Translations under genes and position numbers: made by a program
Assembly (NCBI GenBank): GCA_026387085.1
Contig: JAPLMK010000057.1
Span: forward strand, 1-14,853
From: Candidatus Omnitrophota bacterium
GTDB taxonomy: Bacteria > Ratteibacteria > UBA8468 > MWAK01
DNA length: 14,853 nucleotides
Direction: 5' to 3'
Shown: one piece after another, positions 13,182 through 14,853 of the stretch
How the letters are laid out: every line of letters begins with the position of its first letter
Numbering within the stretch: position 1 is the first letter of the stretch
The notes under the pieces: model-generated
Database searches by the model: none
What the model saw: only the letters and a program-made list of their open reading frames with translations
What the model was told of the DNA's origin: nothing

Positions 13182-14330
13182 ATGGGTGGAATTGAGACGG
13201 TCGGCAGTCGGGAAGAAGAACTGGTCCTGGATGTAATCCGCAAGAAGAAAATTTTTCGTTACGCTTTTAATGACAAAGAGGTGGTTGATTCCTATGTTTA
13301 CCGCTTTGAAAAGATGTTCCGGGAGTTTATCGGAGCCGGTTACAGTTTGGCGGTCTCTTCCGGAACCGCTGCCCTGCGAACCGCCCTGGCAGCGCTGGGC
13401 ATTAAAGCCGGGGATGAGATAATCGTTCCGGCGTATACCTTCGTCGCCATCGTTCCGGCGTATACCTTCGTCGCCACTCTGGAGGCGGTAATTGAATCAG
13501 GCGCCCGGCCGGTTTTGGTGGAGATAGATGATTCTTTTAATATTAACCCGGCTCAGATTGAAAGAGCGATTACAACTAAAACCAGGGCGATTATGCCGGT
13601 TCACATGATGGGTTCAGCGGCCGCGATGGACGAAATTCAGGCCATCGCCAAAAAGCATAACCTTTTTGTGGTTGAAGATGCCTGCCAGGGAATCGGCGCT
13701 AAATACCGCGGAAAACTTACGGGCACGCTGGGCCACATCTCTGCCTTCAGTTTTGATTCCGCGAAACTTTTAACCTGCAGCGAAGGCGGAATGATTGCCA
13801 CCAACGATGCGGAACTTTACCGGAAATCAGACCATTTTCACGACCACGGCCATGTCCATAACCTCAGTTTGCCGCGGGGCAAGGAACCGAAGGAAGGCGG
13901 CGGTGTTAATTTCCGCCTTTCGGAAATATTGGCTGCTTTCGGCCTGGCGCAAATGGAACGGCTCTCCGGGATGCTGGAGAGTTTGCGCCGCAACCGGGCG
14001 TCTATTAAAAATGGCTTGAAGCTCCCCTCCGGATTTACCTTTCGCCGTTTTAACGATCCGGAAGACGCGGCTACATTTCTGGCGATTTTAGCGCCCAACC
14101 AGGCCCGGGCGGATAAGGTTAAAGAGGGCTTATTGAAATCCGGGATTATTCCGGCCACGCTCAACTACTGGCATTACCAGGTAAACCAAGAGTTAACCGG
14201 CGGTTCTTATCCGGAAACCGAAGATTATATCAGCCGGGCAATTGTCCTGGAGATTAAAGTTAAGATGGAAGATAAGCAGTTAGCGCAAATCCGTTTGGTC
14301 TTAAACGAATCCCTCGCTGCCGCGGCATGA
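13182..14330 (+). CDS. DegT/DnrJ/EryC1 family PLP-dependent aminotransferase
   Basis: Fold-type I PLP enzyme of the sugar aminotransferase group, which converts keto-sugars on nucleotide carriers to amino-sugars. 382 residues, normal length. Visible: SSGTAALRTALAALGIKAGDE (59-79), VEDACQGIGAKYRGK with the PLP-nitrogen Asp166, FSFDSAKLLTCSEGGM with Schiff-base Lys195, and NFRLSEILAAFGLAQMERL. The lysine means a true aminotransferase rather than a dehydratase variant. Oddity: residues 81-89 and 90-98 are identical (IVPAYTFVA twice) because of an exact 27-bp tandem duplication in the conserved strand that normally appears once. This may disturb the fold, or one copy may loop out. The stop overlaps the methyltransferase start (ATGA). 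Substrate not determined. Confidence 0.93.
   Translation: MGGIETVGSREEELVLDVIRKKKIFRYAFNDKEVVDSYVYRFEKMFREFIGAGYSLAVSSGTAALRTALAALGIKAGDEIIVPAYTFVAIVPAYTFVATLEAVIESGARPVLVEIDDSFNINPAQIERAITTKTRAIMPVHMMGSAAAMDEIQAIAKKHNLFVVEDACQGIGAKYRGKLTGTLGHISAFSFDSAKLLTCSEGGMIATNDAELYRKSDHFHDHGHVHNLSLPRGKEPKEGGGVNFRLSEILAAFGLAQMERLSGMLESLRRNRASIKNGLKLPSGFTFRRFNDPEDAATFLAILAPNQARADKVKEGLLKSGIIPATLNYWHYQVNQELTGGSYPETEDYISRAIVLEIKVKMEDKQLAQIRLVLNESLAAAA
13422..13475 (+). repeat. 27-bp exact tandem duplication within the DegT gene
   Basis: Positions 13422-13448 and 13449-13475 are identical over all 27 bp. The duplicated block encodes IVPAYTFVA and keeps the frame. The absence of any substitution points to a very recent event or an assembly artefact. 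Confidence 0.97.
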
Positions 14331-14853
14331 GCGCAGATTGCCGGCCGGAAGAGCAAGATTCATGTTCCATCCCCTGCAATTTATGCGGGTCCGCCAGCGT
14401 TAGAGCGCTTTCCCTCAAAGACCGTAATCGGAAATACCTCCGGACAATAATTTGTAAAAAATGCGGCCTGGTATGGATAGACCCCCGTTCTTCGGACAAG
14501 GAAATCAGAAAATTTTACGCGCAAGAATACCGCCGGGAATATAAAGGGGCCGACAAGCCGAAATTAAAACACTTATACCGGGATGTGAATAAGGCGGCGG
14601 GCCGTTATCGTTATTTAAGCGATATTATTCGGAAAAGCGACTCAGTTTTAGATGTGGGTTCGGGAACCGGAGTATTTGTTTACATGCTGCGCGGGCTCGG
14701 TTTTAATGCCCGCGGAATAGAGCCGAATGAAGGCTATGCGCAATATTCCGTCGCTGAATTGAATGCTCCTGTCCGGATTGCGTTTATGCAGGACCTTGAA
14801 CCCGATCTTTTGTTTAACATTATCACCGTATTTCATGTTTTGGAACACGCGGA
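14327..14853 (+). CDS. SAM-dependent methyltransferase with N-terminal zinc ribbon, cut by window edge
   Basis: 175 residues are visible of a class I methyltransferase; the C-terminus lies outside. A zinc ribbon (Cys17-x-x-Cys20 and Cys43-x-x-Cys46, CNLCG and CKKCGLVW) is followed by a helical stretch, then motif I VLDVGSGTGVF (108-117), acidic residue Glu132 in GIEPNEGY at the end of strand 2, and FHVLEHA (169-175) as the motif IV region. The combination of this zinc ribbon and Methyltransf_23-type core is common in sugar C- or O-methyltransferases and other surface-glycan clusters. ATG overlaps the DegT stop (ATGA), so it is co-translated with the aminotransferase, supporting a role in modified-sugar synthesis. 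Exact substrate unknown. Confidence 0.88.
   Translation, partial: MSADCRPEEQDSCSIPCNLCGSASVRALSLKDRNRKYLRTIICKKCGLVWIDPRSSDKEIRKFYAQEYRREYKGADKPKLKHLYRDVNKAAGRYRYLSDIIRKSDSVLDVGSGTGVFVYMLRGLGFNARGIEPNEGYAQYSVAELNAPVRIAFMQDLEPDLLFNIITVFHVLEHA

Overview
The window is bacterial chromosome of roughly half G+C, densely packed on both strands. It holds eleven intact or nearly intact protein genes, two protein genes cut by the window edges (leuS on the left, a methyltransferase on the right) and one tRNA. A heptose-bisphosphate-phosphatase-like HAD enzyme, a DegT aminotransferase, an ArnT/PMT-type GT39, a membrane GT2 partner and a secreted M16 peptidase suggest a diderm, glycan-decorated cell. Dense palindromic intergenic repeats and mostly orphan gene order resemble uncultivated candidate lineages such as Omnitrophota or Elusimicrobiota. 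That placement is an inference from style; no marker here fixes the phylum.

Layout. Positions 1-2666 (minus) are a tight cluster: a small membrane-anchored protein, endonuclease IV (nfo) and leucyl-tRNA synthetase (leuS), joined by ATGA start/stop overlaps. Positions 2667-2990 have no gene but hold a 158-bp near-perfect palindrome and a 19-bp copy of the tRNA-Ala 3' end. tRNA-Ala(GGC) at 2991-3063 (minus) has a strong promoter inside the 3' end of an MGMT-type alkyltransferase gene (3090-3452). Positions 3540-6377 (minus) encode a YggU/DUF167 domain read in frame into a two-domain M16 metalloprotease. A membrane-anchored dual-specificity phosphatase (6383-6985) lies just upstream. mgtA (7038-9593, plus) is divergent from that set and ends at a palindromic terminator. 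Positions 9690-11995 (minus) are a GT2-GT39 pair. From 12074 on the plus strand come rpsI, the overlapping HAD phosphatase, a repeat cluster, a DegT/DnrJ/EryC1 aminotransferase and a zinc-ribbon SAM methyltransferase. The last two look like part of a surface-sugar pathway continuing to the right.

The most unusual feature is the repeats. Four families of palindromic elements occur: A (GTCATCCTGAGC type), B (GTCATTCCCGC type), C (a 95-bp CCCCTCACCC cloverleaf type) and D (the 158-bp foldback). Both copies of family C lie inside protein genes, leuS and the M16 peptidase. They share orientation and reading frame, and each adds about 33 residues to a surface loop or linker. The other main oddities are the DUF167-M16 fusion, where the end of one domain doubles as the signal peptide of the next, and an exact 27-bp tandem duplication inside the DegT core.
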